Below, piece by piece: positions 26,336-35,340 of a stretch of 64,000 nucleotides of DNA. This DNA is from Sphingomonas sp. LT1P40 (GTDB lineage Bacteria; Pseudomonadota; Alphaproteobacteria; Sphingomonadales; Sphingomonadaceae). The stretch's first letter is position 1, and each line of letters begins with the position of its first letter. The notes beneath the pieces are model-generated. The model was not told the origin of the DNA, did not search any database, and saw only the letters and a program-made list of their open reading frames with translations. Position numbers and translations under genes: made by a program. Location: positions 921,501 through 985,500 of the forward strand of contig NZ_JAXOJT010000002.1 in assembly GCF_036663835.1 (NCBI RefSeq), in the 5' to 3' direction.

Positions 26336-27208
26336 ATGGCAACAGCGCGCAACCTGCCCGAATTTTCCGACGGCTATTGGTGGTCGGGCGACGGGCTGCG
26401 GCTCCATTATCGCGATTATCCGGGCGACGCGGCGCAAGTCCCGCTGCTGTGCATTCCCGGCCTGACGCGCAATGCGCGTGACTATGAGGCGCTGGCGGCG
26501 CGCTTCGCGGGCGAGCGGCGCGTGATTGCGGTCGACCTGCGCGGGCGCGGCGAAAGCGGCTATACCAAGGACCCGATGACCTATGTGCCGCTGACCTATC
26601 TTCAGGATCTGGAGGCGCTGATCGGTGAGTTGAAGCTGAACCGGTTCGTGGCGATCGGCACTTCGCTGGGCGGCATATTGACGATGCTGATGGCGTCGAC
26701 CAACCCGGACCGGATCGCGGGCGCGGTGCTCAACGATGTCGGGCCGGAGATCGAAAGCGCGGGGTTGGGGCGCATCCGTGGCTATGTCGGCAAGGCCAAT
26801 TGGCACCCCACCTGGATGCATGCCGCGCGCGCCGTGGCCGAGAGCAACGCCGACGTCTATCCCGGTTACGATATCGAGGACTGGCTGGCGATGGCGAAGC
26901 GGCTGTACCGGCTTAACAGCGCGGGTCGCATCGTCCTCGACTATGACATGAAGATCGCCGAGCCGTTCCGCGTGCCGGGGAACGAGGCGGGGCCGGATAT
27001 GTGGCGCGCCTTCGACGGCCTGAAGGGCAAGCCGCTGCTGGTGGTGCGCGGCGAGCGGTCTGACATATTGTCCGGCGCGACGGCGGCTGCGATGCGCGAA
27101 CGGGTAACGGGGTGCGAGCTTTTGACGATTGCCGAAACCGGGCACGCGCCCACCCTGAACGAACCGGAAGCGGTCATGGCGATCGGGCGGCTGTTGGAAC
27201 GAGTGTAA
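26336..27208 (+). CDS. Alpha/beta-fold hydrolase
   Basis: A 290-residue serine hydrolase. The nucleophile elbow is GTSLGG (Ser about 104), the oxyanion region CIPGLTRNARDY, a strand-6 Asp near GERSDIL, and the catalytic His in ETGHAPTL. Such enzymes act on esters, lactones or haloalkanes; the substrate is not readable. GGGG precedes ATG 26336. The start is separated from that of the divergent selO by 18 bp, so the promoters must lie inside each other's coding regions. Confidence 0.87.
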   Translation: MATARNLPEFSDGYWWSGDGLRLHYRDYPGDAAQVPLLCIPGLTRNARDYEALAARFAGERRVIAVDLRGRGESGYTKDPMTYVPLTYLQDLEALIGELKLNRFVAIGTSLGGILTMLMASTNPDRIAGAVLNDVGPEIESAGLGRIRGYVGKANWHPTWMHAARAVAESNADVYPGYDIEDWLAMAKRLYRLNSAGRIVLDYDMKIAEPFRVPGNEAGPDMWRAFDGLKGKPLLVVRGERSDILSGATAAAMRERVTGCELLTIAETGHAPTLNEPEAVMAIGRLLERV

Positions 27209-27224
27209 GCAAGAGGGGGGAATC

Positions 27225-27566
27225 ATGAAGATCTGGGGAATCGCGGCGTCGGCCGCAGCGTTGATCGTGGCAACCGGGGCGGCGGCGCAGGTTCGCACGC
27301 ATATCTGGTCGAAGGGCGCGGTGCGCAATCACTCGACCGATGTGTGCCGGGAACGCGCAAAGTCGGTCGCCCTGACGCTGGGGATGGCCAGCGGCGGCGA
27401 CACCCTGAGCAGCTGGCTGGTGACGCCGGGCAGCGAGACCACCACCGTCATCCGCTGCGACCTCCCGCAATGGGTGCTGATCATCACCGCCGGGCCCAAT
27501 GCGGCGACAGTCAAGGCGCAGAACGAACAGATCGTGGTTCTTTACAACAAGATCGGCGGGAATTGA
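27225..27566 (+). CDS. Small secreted hypothetical protein
   Basis: A 113-residue protein with a signal peptide (MKIWGIAASAAALIVATGAAA, cut before QVRTH). Two Cys (DVCRER and IRCDLP) could form a disulfide in the periplasm. I recognise no family. It lies 16 bp after the hydrolase gene with GGGGGG upstream, so they are probably co-transcribed. Confidence 0.68.
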   Translation: MKIWGIAASAAALIVATGAAAQVRTHIWSKGAVRNHSTDVCRERAKSVALTLGMASGGDTLSSWLVTPGSETTTVIRCDLPQWVLIITAGPNAATVKAQNEQIVVLYNKIGGN

Positions 27567-27598
27567 TCGGGGCGATGTAAAGGGGTTATGCGGCAGTG

Positions 27599-28735
27599 AT
27601 GGCCGCTCCCCTCAACATCCTACACCTTCATTCCAGCTTCGATTTGGGCGGCAAGGAGGCGCGTGCCGTCCGGTTGATGAATGCGTTCGGCGACCGGGCG
27701 AAGCATGTGGTCGTGTCCGGCGTGCCGGACGCCGTCAGCGCGCGCGAGGCCATCGCGCCGGGCATCCGCTACGAGATCGCGCAGAACCCGCCGCCGCTGA
27801 CCGGCAAACCATCGGTCGCGCGCTACGAGGCGATCGCCAAATATATGGCGCGGTTCGATCTGGTCCTCAGCTATAATTGGGGGGCGATCGACGGGGTGAT
27901 GGCGCGGCGGGTATTCCCGAAGAACATGCCGCCGGTGATCCATCATGAGGATGGTTTCAACGCCGACGAAGCGGTGCGGCTGAACCCCGTGCGCAACGTC
28001 TATCGTCGGCTTGCGCTGCCCGCCGCGCATGCGCTGGTGGTGCCGTCGCATCGGCTGGAGCAGGTGGCGGTGAAGGCGTGGAAGCAGCCTGCTGAGCGCA
28101 TCCACCGCATCTCCAATGGCATCGACGTCGCGGCCTATGCCAAGAAGCCGGACCCCCGCGCGCTTCCCGGTTTCAAGCGACTGCCGGGGCATGTCGTCGT
28201 GGGTACGCTGGCGGGGCTGCGGACGGTGAAGGACTTGCCCATGCTGGTCCGCGCGATGGGCGGCATGAAAACGCGGGCGCAGCTCGTCATCGTTGGCGAG
28301 GGGCCGGAACGCGAGGCGATTGCTGACGCGATCGAGAATATGGGGCTGGAAAAGACGGTGCTGCTCGCCGGGTTCGTACCCGATGCGCACCGCTATATCG
28401 GCCTCTTCGATATCTATGCATTGTCGTCGAAGAGCGAGCAGCAGCCGATTTCGGTGATGGAGGCGATGGCGGCGGGGCTGCCGATCGCATCGACGCCGGT
28501 GGGCGACGTCGCGCGGATGATCGCGCCCGAAAATGAGAGCTTTATCGCGCCCGACTGGAATCCGGTTCATTTGCGCGACCAGATCGAACGGCTGGCGGGG
28601 TATCCCGATGCGCGGCGCTATGTGGGCCAGGCGAATCAGGCGCGTGCGCGCGAATTGTTCGATGAAAAGGCGATGATTGCCGCCTATGCCGCGCTCTATG
28701 CCGCAGCTATTAACCGGCCCGGCGTATTGGGCTGA
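27599..28735 (+). CDS. Glycosyltransferase family 4
   Basis: A 378-residue GT-B glycosyltransferase. The N-terminal loop HLHSSFDLGGKEARAVRL fits the acceptor domain; the donor domain has GVLAGLRTVKDLP-like sequence (VGTLAGLRTVKDLPMLVRAM), IVGEGPEREAI and the E-x7-E region SKSEQQPISVMEAMAAG. It probably adds a sugar to a lipid or surface polysaccharide; donor and acceptor are unknown. ATG 27599 follows an alternative GTG at 27596. Confidence 0.85.
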   Translation: MAAPLNILHLHSSFDLGGKEARAVRLMNAFGDRAKHVVVSGVPDAVSAREAIAPGIRYEIAQNPPPLTGKPSVARYEAIAKYMARFDLVLSYNWGAIDGVMARRVFPKNMPPVIHHEDGFNADEAVRLNPVRNVYRRLALPAAHALVVPSHRLEQVAVKAWKQPAERIHRISNGIDVAAYAKKPDPRALPGFKRLPGHVVVGTLAGLRTVKDLPMLVRAMGGMKTRAQLVIVGEGPEREAIADAIENMGLEKTVLLAGFVPDAHRYIGLFDIYALSSKSEQQPISVMEAMAAGLPIASTPVGDVARMIAPENESFIAPDWNPVHLRDQIERLAGYPDARRYVGQANQARARELFDEKAMIAAYAALYAAAINRPGVLG

Positions 28736-28803
28736 GGGCGGATTATCCTCGCTTGACGCGCGGAACGTAGCTAAATGACGCGCAATTTCGTCCGGAGGAA
28801 GTC

Positions 28804-30207
28804 TTGTTCAAGGGTTTGAAGCCGATCGTCTATAACGGCCACGAAGTGTGGCCGCTGGTGGAGGGCGGCAAGGGTGTGGCGGCAACCAACCATGCGTCGG
28901 CAGGGGCGTGGGCCGCCGCCGGGGGCATCGGCACGGTCAGCGCGGTCAATGCCGACAGCTATGACGCCGAGGGCAAGATCATCCCGCAAATCTACAGCGC
29001 GCTGACGCGGCGTGAGCGGCACGAAGAGCTGATTGCCTATGCCATCGACGGCGCGGTCGAGCAGGTGAAGCGCGCGTTCGAGATCGCCGGGGGCAAGGGC
29101 GCGATCAACATCAACGTGCTGTGGGAAATGGGCGGTGCCCAGCGCATCCTGCACGGCGTGCTTGAGCGGACGCGCGGCATGGTCGCTGGCGTCACGTGCG
29201 GTGCGGGCATGCCGTACAAGCTGTCCGAGATCACAGCGTCCTATGGCGTCAGCTATCTGCCGATCGTCAGTTCGGGCCGCGCATTTCGCGCGCTGTGGAA
29301 GCGGGCCTATTCCAAGGCGGCGGAATGGCTGGCGGCGGTCGTTTACGAAGACCCGTGGCTGGCGGGTGGGCATAACGGCCTGTCCAACGCCGAGGACCCG
29401 CGCGCGCCGCAGGACCCCTATCCCCGCGTCAAGGAATTGCGTGACGTGATGCGCGAGGGTGGCATTTCCGACGACGTGCCGATCGTGATGGCCGGTGGCG
29501 TGTGGTATCTGCGCGACTGGAGCGACTGGATCGATAATCCCGAGCTGGGGACGATCGCGTTCCAGTTCGGCACGCGCCCGCTGCTGACTCAGGAATCGCC
29601 GATTCCCGAGGGCTGGAAGACCAAGCTGATGGAAATCGAGGAGGGCGACGTGCTGCTCCATCGGTTTTCGCCGACTGGTTTCTATTCGTCGGCGGTGCTC
29701 AACCCGTTCCTGCGCAGCCTGGAGGGACGTTCGGCGCGTCAGATCGCCTATTCGCGCGAAGAGGCCGGGGATCACAGCTTCCAGCTCGACGTAGGCGTGA
29801 AGGGCAAGAATTTCTGGGTGACGCGCAACGACCTGCTGCATGCCCGCGAATGGGTGGGTCTTGGCTTTACCGATGCGCTTAAGACACCCGACAACACGCT
29901 GATTTTCGTCGGGGCCGAAGAGAAGCAGATGATCCGTAAGGATCAGACCGACTGCATGGGGTGTCTGAGCCAGTGCAGCTTTTCGAGCTGGGCGGACAGC
30001 GAGACCAATTCGACCGGTCGCCTTGCCGATCCGCGCAGCTTCTGTATCCAGAAGACGCTGCAGGACATAGCGCACGGCGGCGATACCGACCAGAATCTGA
30101 TGTTCGCCGGGCATGCCGCGTATAATTTCAAGCGCGACCCGTTCTATTCCAACGGGTTCGTGCCGACGGTGAAGCAGTTGGTCGATCGCATCCTGACCGG
30201 CGACTGA
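28804..30207 (+). CDS. Nitronate monooxygenase-like flavoprotein with Cys cluster
   Basis: A 467-residue FMN TIM-barrel protein related to 2-nitropropane dioxygenase/nitronate monooxygenase (YrpB-like). It has the NINVLWEMGG, GVTCGAGMP, PIVSSGRAF and PIVMAGGVW blocks. Near the end is CxxCxxxC (Cys 384, 387, 391) with another Cys at 414, which could hold an iron-sulfur cluster and is not part of the classic enzyme. The TTG start has a perfect GGAGGA 6 nt upstream. The natural substrate is unknown; toxic nitronate detoxification is only one option. Confidence 0.85.
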   Translation: MFKGLKPIVYNGHEVWPLVEGGKGVAATNHASAGAWAAAGGIGTVSAVNADSYDAEGKIIPQIYSALTRRERHEELIAYAIDGAVEQVKRAFEIAGGKGAININVLWEMGGAQRILHGVLERTRGMVAGVTCGAGMPYKLSEITASYGVSYLPIVSSGRAFRALWKRAYSKAAEWLAAVVYEDPWLAGGHNGLSNAEDPRAPQDPYPRVKELRDVMREGGISDDVPIVMAGGVWYLRDWSDWIDNPELGTIAFQFGTRPLLTQESPIPEGWKTKLMEIEEGDVLLHRFSPTGFYSSAVLNPFLRSLEGRSARQIAYSREEAGDHSFQLDVGVKGKNFWVTRNDLLHAREWVGLGFTDALKTPDNTLIFVGAEEKQMIRKDQTDCMGCLSQCSFSSWADSETNSTGRLADPRSFCIQKTLQDIAHGGDTDQNLMFAGHAAYNFKRDPFYSNGFVPTVKQLVDRILTGD

Positions 30208-30581
30208 TGCGCGCGGCGGCGATGGCATGCGGGGTCGTGGCGCTTGCCATCCCAAGCGCGGCCGACGCCCGCAGCGAATTGATCCCGCCCGCCTTTATCG
30301 ACTTTCCGGCTGGGTCGCCGGTGATGACCCGGCAAGCGCGCGCGCAAGTGCTGGCCGCGCTCCGCACGATGGAACGCTATCGTCGCGATACGAGCGCCTA
30401 TTTGTGCGCGCTCGGACCGGAAGCTGCTCCGGATTTGCGGACACGGCGGGTGGACACGGTGCGGCGCATGCTGCGGCGCTATCGGGTCGCGCGCACCCAC
30501 GACGAGCCGACGAAGTGTCTGGCGATACCGCAGGGCGAACGAAACGGCGTTCTCATTACCTGGTGGCCGCAATGGCGGTGA
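30207..30581 (+). CDS. Small secreted hypothetical protein
   Basis: A 124-residue protein; the N-terminus MRAAAMACGVVALAIPSAADA reads as a signal peptide. The remainder is helical and Arg-rich with two Cys (YLCALG and TKCLAI). No family is recognised. Its ATG overlaps the stop of the flavoprotein gene as TGATG, which points to coupled translation. Confidence 0.68.
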   Translation: MRAAAMACGVVALAIPSAADARSELIPPAFIDFPAGSPVMTRQARAQVLAALRTMERYRRDTSAYLCALGPEAAPDLRTRRVDTVRRMLRRYRVARTHDEPTKCLAIPQGERNGVLITWWPQWR

Positions 30582-30647
30582 TTGCGGCTTGACCCGACGC
30601 AACCAACGCTTGTTCGCATCTGCGAGAGGCGGCGCTAGGTTGGCGAT

Positions 30648-31343
30648 ATGAAGACCGGCCTGATTATCCGCCACACCCCCTATGAAGGCATTGCCGGTTT
30701 CCGCGAGCCGGTGGAGGCGGCGGGCTATGCGCTAGACCGGATCGACGTGACCGATCCGGATTTCCACCGCGTCAATTTCAACACGCCGGACCTGTTGATC
30801 CTGATGGGGGGTCCGATGGGCGTGTATGAACGGCGGGAGCATCCGTGGATCGATTGCGAGATCGACCGGTTGGCCAGTCGCATTTCGCTGGGCCTGCCGA
30901 CGCTGGGTGTCTGCCTGGGGGCGCAGATGATTGCGCAGGCGATGGGGGCGAAGGTCTATCCCGGGCCGGTGAAAGAGGTTGGCTTCTCGCCGATTGAACT
31001 GAATGCAGCGGGGGCCGATTCGCCATTGCGGCATGTCGCGGAGGTGCCCGTGCTGCACTGGCATGGCGACACGTTTCCGCTGCCCGAGGGGGTCGAGTTG
31101 CTGGCGTCGAGCGGCAAGTACGACCATCAGGCGTTTCGCCGGGGGCCGGAGCTGCTCGCACTGCAATTCCATGCTGAGATGGGCGAGGATGCACGGTTCG
31201 AGGAGTGGCTGGACGGTGCCGACGACTATGTCGAGCAGGGCGGGCTGACGGTTGCGGAACTGCGCGCGGAGCATGACCGTCACGGCGCGGCGGCGGTTGC
31301 GGCGGGACGGGCGATGGTTGCGGAGTGGCTGACTGGGCTTTAG
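30648..31343 (+). CDS. Class I glutamine amidotransferase-like protein
   Basis: A 231-residue GATase1 protein resembling GuaA-type amidotransferase domains (YfiT/GAT1_2-like). The nucleophile is in LGVCLGAQ (Cys about 88), the catalytic His in ALQFHAEM (about 177), and the Glu in the same block. It has no synthetase partner in the gene itself; related proteins often act on small molecules such as gamma-glutamyl compounds. It converges on the aldehyde dehydrogenase gene with a 4-bp overlap. Confidence 0.85.
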   Translation: MKTGLIIRHTPYEGIAGFREPVEAAGYALDRIDVTDPDFHRVNFNTPDLLILMGGPMGVYERREHPWIDCEIDRLASRISLGLPTLGVCLGAQMIAQAMGAKVYPGPVKEVGFSPIELNAAGADSPLRHVAEVPVLHWHGDTFPLPEGVELLASSGKYDHQAFRRGPELLALQFHAEMGEDARFEEWLDGADDYVEQGGLTVAELRAEHDRHGAAAVAAGRAMVAEWLTGL

Positions 31344-32755
31344 CCGAGCTGGCGTTTGACCGCCGCGTCGGTCTTGGGGCCGTAGGGCGGCATCAGCCCG
31401 CCGAGTTTGGCGACGTTGAGCTTCGACTGTTTGAACACGCTTTTCGCATGGCTGAAGGTACGGAAGCCGGGTTCGCCGTGATAGGCGCCCATGCCCGATG
31501 GACCGACGCCGCCGAACGGTAATTCCTCCATGCTGACGTGAAAGATCGTGTCGTTCAGGCTGACGCCGCCGGAGATGGTGGTGTCGAGCACGCGGCGGCG
31601 TTCGGCGTCGTCCTCACCGAAATAATAGAGCGCGAGCGGGCGGTCGCGGCGGTTCACTTCGGCGATCGCGCCGTCGATGCTGTCATATTTGCGCACCGGC
31701 AGGACGGGGCCGAAGATTTCCTCCTGCATCACGATCATGTCGTCGGTCGGGTTGCGGATGATGTGGAGCGGGAGTTTGCGGGCGTTGGATGCGCCGAAAT
31801 CCTCGTTCGCCGGGTTGACCGAAATCACCTCCGCACCCTTGGCGCGGGCATCGTCGATCGCGGCGGTGAGGCGCTCGAAATGGCGGTCGTTGATGATCGC
31901 GGTGTAATCCGGGTTGGCGAGCAGCGAGGGGTACATCGCGGTCGCGGCGCGGACGATGCCATCGACGGCGGCGGCTTCCTGTTCGGCGGCGACCATCAGA
32001 TAATCCGGGGCGATGCAGATCTGGCCGGCGTTGAGCATCTTGCCCATCGCCACCCGCTCGGTCGCCTGAGCGAGATTGGCGGAGCGGCCGACGATCGCGG
32101 GCGATTTGCCGCCCAGTTCCAACGTGACCGGCGTGAGGTTATCGGCGGCGGCGTGCAGGATGTGACGGCCGATGGCGGTGGCACCTGTGAAGAGGAGGTG
32201 GTCGAAGGGCAAGGACGCGAACGCCTTGCCGACATCCGGCCCGCCGCTGATGAAAGCGAGCTCGGTGGGGTCGAAGTATTTGGGGGCCAGTTCCTCGAAC
32301 AACGCCGCGGTGGCGGGGGTGAATTCGCTGGTCTTGACCATCGCGCGGTTGCCCGCCGCGAACACGCCCGCCAGCGGGGACATCACGAGGTTCACCGGGA
32401 AATTCCATGGCGAGATGATGCCGACCACGCCCTTTGGCTGATATTCCACCCACGCCTTTGCGCCGAGCAGGCCGAGCGGGAACATCACCGGCTTTTTCTC
32501 GCGCTTTGCCCAGCCATCGACTTTCGCGATGGCATGTTTGAGCGGGGAGACCGAGGCGGCGATGTCGGTGATCATCGACTGTTGCGGGCTGCGATGGCCG
32601 AAATCCTCGGACAGCGCGTCGCAGAAGCGCGTGGCGTTGTCCTTGACCAGCGCGACGGCGCGGGTGAGGCGGTCCTTGCGCACCGCGATCGACACCGGCA
32701 GTTCCGCCATGAATGCCGCCCGCTGACGGTCGAGAATGTCGCGCATGTCGGTCAT
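31340..32755 (-). CDS. Coniferyl-aldehyde-dehydrogenase-like enzyme
   Basis: A 471-residue ALDH of the CalB/ALDH3-like branch, which oxidises aromatic or long-chain aldehydes with NAD(P). The catalytic Cys is in GQICIAPDYLM, the Glu in LELGGKSP, the fold motif IISPWNFPVNLVMSPLAG, and the C-terminal FSHAKSVFKQSK is typical of the branch. ATG 32755 overlaps the prepilin peptidase stop as ATGA. The substrate remains open; lignin-type aldehydes are inferred from the family name only. Confidence 0.87.
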   Translation of the reverse strand: MTDMRDILDRQRAAFMAELPVSIAVRKDRLTRAVALVKDNATRFCDALSEDFGHRSPQQSMITDIAASVSPLKHAIAKVDGWAKREKKPVMFPLGLLGAKAWVEYQPKGVVGIISPWNFPVNLVMSPLAGVFAAGNRAMVKTSEFTPATAALFEELAPKYFDPTELAFISGGPDVGKAFASLPFDHLLFTGATAIGRHILHAAADNLTPVTLELGGKSPAIVGRSANLAQATERVAMGKMLNAGQICIAPDYLMVAAEQEAAAVDGIVRAATAMYPSLLANPDYTAIINDRHFERLTAAIDDARAKGAEVISVNPANEDFGASNARKLPLHIIRNPTDDMIVMQEEIFGPVLPVRKYDSIDGAIAEVNRRDRPLALYYFGEDDAERRRVLDTTISGGVSLNDTIFHVSMEELPFGGVGPSGMGAYHGEPGFRTFSHAKSVFKQSKLNVAKLGGLMPPYGPKTDAAVKRQLG

Positions 32756-33504
32756 AATCCCGCCTGATACAGCCACGTCGGAAATGCCGCGACGGCGAGC
32801 AACGTGCCGAGTGGCAGGCGGCTTGTCATCTTCATTTCGCGTCCGGAGAATCGCAGCGCCAGTGCGACCGCCAGCCCGGTCACGCTGGCGACCAGCAGGA
32901 CGGGGGCGAGCATCGATGCGCCCAGCCACAGCCCGATCCCGCCGAACATCTTGGGGTCGCCGCCGCCCAGCCCGTCGCGGCCCCGCACATGCCGGTAGGT
33001 GAAGGCGACGAGGTAGAGCAGTCCGAACCCGATGACCCCGCCAGCGATGCGGTCGAGCCAGCCGGGTTCGAAGAACAGCCCATCGACGATGCCAGTCGCG
33101 GCCAGTGCGGCGGTGAGGATGTTCGGCAACCAGAACGCCATCAGGTCGAGCGCGGCGAGCGTCAGCAGCAGCCAGCCGAAGATTGCGCCCGCCACGCTTT
33201 CCCAGCCGGGGGCGACCATACCTGCTGCCAGTCCGACCAATGCACCGATGATTTCGACCGCTGGATGCCCGGAATGGATTTTGTCGCCGCAGCCCCGGCA
33301 GCGCCCGCGCTGTAACGCATAGCTGAGCAAGGGCACGAGTTCGTGTGCGCCGAGCGTCTTGTCGCAGGCGTCGCAGGCGGATCGTCCCTTGAGCGCGCTG
33401 CGGCCCTGCGGCCAGCGCACTGCGACCGTGGCGATGAAGCTGCCGAAGATCAGGCCGAGAACGGCGAGGCAAAGGGGCCAGAGGAGGTCAGGCATGGTGT
33501 GCAT
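32752..33504 (-). CDS. Prepilin peptidase (type IV leader peptidase)
   Basis: A 250-residue inner-membrane aspartic protease that cleaves and methylates type IV pilin-like leaders. The N-terminal cytoplasmic loop has the paired zinc Cys (CDAC and CRGCG). The two catalytic Asp lie in LDLMAFWLPN and GGGDPKMFG, among about seven membrane helices. GGAGG (33510 region) supports ATG 33504. No pilin genes lie nearby. The palindromic repeat begins in the ribosome binding site region. Confidence 0.9.
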   Translation of the reverse strand: MHTMPDLLWPLCLAVLGLIFGSFIATVAVRWPQGRSALKGRSACDACDKTLGAHELVPLLSYALQRGRCRGCGDKIHSGHPAVEIIGALVGLAAGMVAPGWESVAGAIFGWLLLTLAALDLMAFWLPNILTAALAATGIVDGLFFEPGWLDRIAGGVIGFGLLYLVAFTYRHVRGRDGLGGGDPKMFGGIGLWLGASMLAPVLLVASVTGLAVALALRFSGREMKMTSRLPLGTLLAVAAFPTWLYQAGL

Positions 33505-33507
33505 TCA

Positions 33508-33641
33508 TTCCTCCCCGGCACGGGGAGGTGGCATCGCGAAGCGATGACGGAGGAGTAGTTTCGTCAAGCGGCGTCGCCTGGTGGAGAGCTACCCCTCCAC
33601 CAGCTTCGCTGGTCCCCCTCTCCCTCCGGGGGAGGAATTGA
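33508..33641. repeat. Compound palindromic repeat
   Basis: A run of hairpin-forming units: CTCCCCG-GCA-CGGGGAG (33511-33527), CATCGC-GAA-GCGATG (33532-33546), ACCAGC-TTC-GCTGGT (33599-33613) and a CCTCC-GGG-GGAGG unit (33620-33635). It fills the gap between the small membrane protein and prepilin peptidase genes, and resembles the dispersed hairpin clusters common in alphaproteobacterial intergenic DNA. Confidence 0.75.
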
Positions 33642-33647
33642 ACGGGG

Positions 33648-33899
33648 TCACGCATCGACCTTCTTTCGGATGAGGTAGCGATAGACGCCGAAGATGTTGA
33701 TGCCGAACAGCACCAGATTCTGGGACAGAAGTGCCGTTTCGTCGTCCAGCAGTGCGCCGGTGATCCAGGCGATGCTGGAGGCGACGAACAGGGCGAAGCC
33801 CCAGCCGGTGGTCTTTCGCCCGTGGTCGAGTGCGACCATGAAGGCGGCGATGATGCCGCTGATCGAGGCGAACCATTTCAGGATGTCGAGCAATTCCAT
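33648..33899 (-). CDS. Small three-helix membrane protein
   Basis: An 83-residue protein with three hydrophobic segments (about 8-25, 35-50 and 60-77). It has a short loop after the first (MVALDHGRKTTGW) and a positively charged C-terminus (RYLIRKKVDA). The size resembles half-transporters of the SemiSWEET or YgjV kind, but no diagnostic motif is seen. AAAGAGG precedes ATG 33899. Confidence 0.65.
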   Translation of the reverse strand: MELLDILKWFASISGIIAAFMVALDHGRKTTGWGFALFVASSIAWITGALLDDETALLSQNLVLFGINIFGVYRYLIRKKVDA

Positions 33900-33971
33900 C
33901 GGATGCCTCTTTTGCATTTACACTGACCCGCGCCTAGATCGCGCCCAAGCGTAACTCCCGGAGAGGCCATC

Positions 33972-35159
33972 ATGTCCACTGACCCCGTCGTCATCGTTTC
34001 CTATGCGCGCACGCCAATGGGCAGCATGCAGGGTGTGCTGTCCGATGCGACCGCGACCGACCTGGGCGCGGCGGCGGTGGGCGGCGCGGTCGAGCGTGCG
34101 GGGCTGAAGGGTGAGGCGATCGACCGCATCTATATGGGCTGTGTCCTGCCCGCCGGGCTGGGCCAGGCGCCAGCGCGGCAGGCGGCGCGCAAGGCCGGGC
34201 TGCCCGACCATGTCGAGGCGACGACGGTCAACAAGATGTGCGGATCGGGCATGATGGCCGCGATCATGGCGGCGGAGGCGCTGGCCGCCGGGTCGGCCGA
34301 CATGATCGTCGCGGGCGGGCTGGAGAGCATGACCAATGCGCCGTACCTGTCGCTGCGCCACCGCAGCGGGGCGCGGATCGGGCATGACCGGCTGTTCGAC
34401 CATATGTTCCTCGACGGGCTGGAGGATGCTTACGAACCGGGCCGCGCGATGGGGACGTTTGCCGAGGAAACGGCGCGCGAATATCAGTTCACGCGGGAGG
34501 CGCAGGACGACTTCGCGATCGCCAGCCTGATTCGGGCGCAGAAGGCGCAGGCATCGGGCGGGTTCGACCGTGAAATCGTGCCGGTCGAGGTCAAGACGCG
34601 CAAGGGTGTGGTCACGGTGTCGATCGACGAGCAGCCGTCCAAGGCCGATCCGGCAAAGATCCCGACGCTGAAGCCCGCCTTTGCCAAGGACGGGACGATC
34701 ACCGCCGCCAATGCATCGTCGATTTCGGATGGTGCGGCGGCCCTGGTGCTGACGCGGCTGTCGGTGGCGGAGAAATTGGGCCTGACGCCGATTGCGAAGA
34801 TCGTGTCGCATGCCGGTCACGCGCATCTGCCCGCGCATTTCACCACGGCACCGGTGTTCGCGATGCGCAAGGCGCTGGACCGCGCGGGGTGGAGCCTGGG
34901 CGATGTCGACCTGTTCGAGGTGAACGAAGCGTTCGCGGCGGTGGCGATGATCGCGATGCGTGATTTGTCGATCTCGCATGACGTGCTGAACGTGAATGGC
35001 GGGGCGTGCGCGCTGGGCCATCCGATCGGCGCGAGCGGCGCGCGGATCGTGGCGACGTTGCTGGCGGCGCTGCAGAACAGCGGGCAAAAGCGCGGGCTGG
35101 CGTCGTTGTGCATTGGCGGGGGTGAGGCGACGGCTATGGCGGTGGAGCTGCTGAACTAG
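33972..35159 (+). CDS. Acetyl-CoA C-acyltransferase (thiolase)
   Basis: A 395-residue thiolase condensing or cleaving acyl-CoA. The catalytic Cys90 is in NKMCGSGM, the His in ALGHPIGASG and the second Cys in CIGGGEA. It is the biosynthetic/acetoacetyl type by length, though a beta-oxidation role is possible. The TAG stop lies in the first bases of a MITE-like element that follows, and CTAG is duplicated at the other end, so the stop predates the insertion. Confidence 0.9.
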   Translation: MSTDPVVIVSYARTPMGSMQGVLSDATATDLGAAAVGGAVERAGLKGEAIDRIYMGCVLPAGLGQAPARQAARKAGLPDHVEATTVNKMCGSGMMAAIMAAEALAAGSADMIVAGGLESMTNAPYLSLRHRSGARIGHDRLFDHMFLDGLEDAYEPGRAMGTFAEETAREYQFTREAQDDFAIASLIRAQKAQASGGFDREIVPVEVKTRKGVVTVSIDEQPSKADPAKIPTLKPAFAKDGTITAANASSISDGAAALVLTRLSVAEKLGLTPIAKIVSHAGHAHLPAHFTTAPVFAMRKALDRAGWSLGDVDLFEVNEAFAAVAMIAMRDLSISHDVLNVNGGACALGHPIGASGARIVATLLAALQNSGQKRGLASLCIGGGEATAMAVELLN

Positions 35160-35311
35160 GGCATATCGACATTCAGCCCATGCGGGTCTGCAAAGCGCGA
35201 TTTGCCTGATTGGTTTTTGGGCTCCGGTGCTCACGTGCCGAAAGCACGCGCTCCGGTGCTCGAAAATCACCCTTTTCGACTCCACCTGAACTGAATGTCG
35301 ATACGCCCTAG
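35156..35311. mobile_element. MITE-like element, copy 1, at the thiolase stop codon
   Basis: A 156-bp non-coding element including CTAG at each end. Terminal inverted repeats of 17 bp (GGC-TATCGACATTCAG with one mismatch, A/G, and CTGAATGTCGATACGCC) flank a centre with a direct repeat GCTCCGGTGCTC. There is no transposase frame. The flanking CTAG copies look like a 4-bp target duplication, whose left copy carries the thiolase TAG stop. A near-identical shorter copy lies at 48011-48157 in the same orientation. Confidence 0.85.
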
Positions 35312-35340
35312 GGGCGATTCGCAAGGCGGTTGCCCAGACG

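Noticed and set aside
26318..27328. Long N-terminal extension of the selO frame
   Set aside because: The frame is open but antisense to the alpha/beta-hydrolase; ATG 26317 matches the usual N-terminus of the family.
32756..33472. N-terminal extension of the coniferyl-aldehyde-dehydrogenase frame
   Set aside because: It is an alternate frame of the prepilin peptidase gene; the enzyme's real start at 32755 overlaps that gene as ATGA.
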